A DNA stretch of 6,657 nt from NCBI GenBank assembly GCA_019347795.1, contig JAHWKS010000325.1:1-6657 (forward strand). The letters are read 5' to 3'. Under the pieces are notes generated by a model. That model did no database searches, was not told the origin of the DNA, and worked only from the letters and a program-made list of their open reading frames with translations. The translations under genes and the position numbers were made by a program. The stretch comes from Planctomycetota bacterium. Its GTDB lineage: Bacteria > Planctomycetota > Planctomycetia > Pirellulales > Pirellulaceae. Shown here one piece after another: positions 5,074 through 6,657 of the stretch. Position 1 is the first letter of the stretch. Each line of letters starts with the position of its first letter.

Positions 5074-6657
5074 ATGGAACTCGGCTACCTTTCCGGTTTC
5101 TGGTGGGGGTTGGCGGCGATTCCGATCGTCGTTTTCTACATTCTCAAGATCCGCCTCCGCCGCGCGCCGGTTTCGACGGTGATGTTTTGGGAGCAAATCT
5201 TCGAGGACAAGCGGCCGCGGGCGATCTGGCAGCGGCTGCGTCACCTGCTCTCCCTGCTGTTGCAACTGGCGTTCCTGGCGCTGGTGGTGCTGGCGCTGGT
5301 CGAACCCTTCTTTCCCTGGGAGATGCTGCAGGCGCGGCGCGTGGTGCTGGTGGTGGACCATTCGGCCAGCATGAATGCCGCGGACGGAACCGGGACGAGA
5401 CTCGACGAAGCGCTGGCCGAAGGGGGACGGCTGATCCGCGCGCTCCGCTGGCGCGATGAGATGGCGATCATCGCCGCCGGCGCCTCGCCCCGCGTCGCCT
5501 GCGGGCTTACCGGGCATCAGCGAACCCTGCACGACGCGCTGGATGCGCTCGAGCCGGCGGAAGGCCCGACACGCCTGCGGGAGGCGGCGGCGTTGGCCCG
5601 GCGGCTCCTGGCGGGACACGAGAACGGCCGCGTAATCCTGCTCAGCGACGGCTGCACGAAAGAGATCGAGACGCTGACCCAAGACGCGGCGCTCCAGTGG
5701 CGCCCCATCGGGAGCGATCTGGACAACGTGGCGATCACCCAGTTCCAGGTGCGGCGGAGCTTGCTGGACCCGATCGGATACCAGGTGCTGGTGGAAGCCG
5801 CCAACTATTCGGACCATCCGGTCGAGTGCCGGCTGGAGCTGGACCTGGACGAGAACGTGGTGGACGTGATCCCGCTCCGTCTGTCGGCGGGAGAGCAGTG
5901 GCGCCGGGTCTTCAATCACACCACGGCCGACGGCGGACAGCTCATCGCGCGGATCAATCGCCCGGATGCGCTGCCGGCCGACAATCGCGCCGTCGCAATC
6001 TTGCCGCGGCGGGAGCGCGTCCCCGTGACGCTGGTGACGGAGGGCAATCTCTATCTGCAGCGCGTCTTCGAGGCGATCCCGCTGGTGGACCTGACGCTGG
6101 CCGGGGCGCCTCCCGCGACGGCGCCGTCGGGCGGCGTGCTGGTGCTGCACCGCCAGGCGCCGGAGAAGCTCCCGGAAGGAAACGTGCTGGTGATCGAGCC
6201 GACCGGCCCCACCGACCTTTGGCAACTGGGCGAGACAATCGAGAGCGCCGTGGTCGCCCGGCAGGAGTCGGAGTCGCCGCTGATGACGCACGTGCGGCTG
6301 GAGAACGTCCTCATGCCCGAGGCGAAGCGACTGCAACTGCTGAACGAAGGTGCGGAGGTGCTGGTGCGATCGCTCGCCGACGATCCCCTCTACGCCGCAA
6401 TCAAGCGTTCCGAGGGAAAACTGCTGGTCCTCACGGTGAACCTGGAGAAAGGAGACCTGCCGCTGCGCACCGCCTTCCCGATCCTCATGACCAACGCCCT
6501 AAGCTGGCTACAGGGGGACAAAGGCGAACTGCGGGAGTCGGTCCCCGCCGGCTCAACGGTGGAAATTGATGTGCAGGCGCTCCGCGAATCGCAACCGTCC
6601 GGCCCGGAGCGAAACGCGCCGCTGGTGCTCCGCGCGCCGGACGGCGGTGAGTTTCCC
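5074..6657 (+). CDS. BatA-like membrane-anchored vWA protein, incomplete at 3' end
   Basis: This frame starts at ATG 5074, preceded by GGTGA (5066-5070), and stays open for 528 codons to the window edge, so the C-terminus is missing. Residues 1-40 match the BatA/aerotolerance N-terminal pattern, with a first membrane helix at about 8-25 (GFWWGLAAIPIVVFYILKIR). Residues about 55-80 form a second helix (LRHLLSLLLQLAFLALVVLA). A vWA domain follows with the MIDAS residues D95, S97 and S99 in VVDHSASMN, probably T166 in GPTRL, and D192 in LLSDG. Beyond about residue 210 come beta-rich segments of the kind found in long planctomycete BatA-type proteins, for example GYQVLVEAANYSDHP. It is the third gene of the MoxR operon and probably displays its domains at the cytoplasmic membrane as a partner of the ATPase. 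A further C-terminal membrane helix may exist beyond the window. Confidence 0.93.
   Translation, partial: MELGYLSGFWWGLAAIPIVVFYILKIRLRRAPVSTVMFWEQIFEDKRPRAIWQRLRHLLSLLLQLAFLALVVLALVEPFFPWEMLQARRVVLVVDHSASMNAADGTGTRLDEALAEGGRLIRALRWRDEMAIIAAGASPRVACGLTGHQRTLHDALDALEPAEGPTRLREAAALARRLLAGHENGRVILLSDGCTKEIETLTQDAALQWRPIGSDLDNVAITQFQVRRSLLDPIGYQVLVEAANYSDHPVECRLELDLDENVVDVIPLRLSAGEQWRRVFNHTTADGGQLIARINRPDALPADNRAVAILPRRERVPVTLVTEGNLYLQRVFEAIPLVDLTLAGAPPATAPSGGVLVLHRQAPEKLPEGNVLVIEPTGPTDLWQLGETIESAVVARQESESPLMTHVRLENVLMPEAKRLQLLNEGAEVLVRSLADDPLYAAIKRSEGKLLVLTVNLEKGDLPLRTAFPILMTNALSWLQGDKGELRESVPAGSTVEIDVQALRESQPSGPERNAPLVLRAPDGGEFP

Noticed and set aside
4915..6336. 473-codon open frame on the minus strand opposite the BatA-like gene
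   Set aside because: The translation is rich in Arg, Gln, His and Pro with no motif. It mirrors codon bias of the plus-strand gene, which has clear helices and a complete MIDAS.
5697..6569. 290-codon plus-strand open frame inside the BatA-like gene
   Set aside because: It is a Gly/Arg/Ala-rich out-of-frame reading; the true frame from 5074 is open throughout and shows domain features.

Overview
The window is GC-rich DNA, most likely from a member of the Planctomycetota. This is inferred from gene content, not from a database search. It carries a MoxR / DUF58 / BatA-type operon whose sequences read like planctomycete homologues. It also carries an exported M14 peptidase with a cytosolic-carboxypeptidase-type N-domain, an HSDL2-type short-chain dehydrogenase, and a relic of a twin-arginine-signal protein of a kind I associate with planctomycetes.

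Left part (1-3065) is disturbed. It begins with the last 40 codons of an unidentified gene (1-123, + strand). Twelve bases later comes the relic of a Tat-signal protein whose recognisable pieces lie in three successive reading frames (136-375). An intact minus-strand gene for a secreted M14-type zinc peptidase follows (379-1728). Beyond it is a stretch with little coding signal (1744-1982), then a short open stretch resembling the C-terminus of a lost gene (1983-2138). Last is an HSDL2-like dehydrogenase (2145-2887) that appears broken: a one-base frameshift near codon 5, a Gly to Asp change in the NAD(P)-binding motif, and a missing normal C-terminus. A 178-base gap follows.

Right part (3066-6657) is an ordered, intact co-directional operon: a MoxR-family AAA+ ATPase (3066-4100), a DUF58/von Willebrand factor A protein (4158-5036), and a BatA-like membrane-anchored vWA protein (from 5074, still open at the window end). 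All key motifs are present: Walker A and B and sensors in MoxR, and complete MIDAS sites in both vWA proteins. In such clusters the MoxR ATPase is thought to act with MIDAS-bearing vWA partners in chaperone-like maturation or envelope stress functions, with the BatA-type protein placing the assembly at the membrane. The gaps within the operon are 57 and 37 bases. The first holds a perfect 9-bp hairpin.

I see no CRISPR array, rRNA or tRNA gene, transposase, or clear new defence system. The most notable signals are the cluster of decayed genes around the intact peptidase and the hairpin inside the operon.
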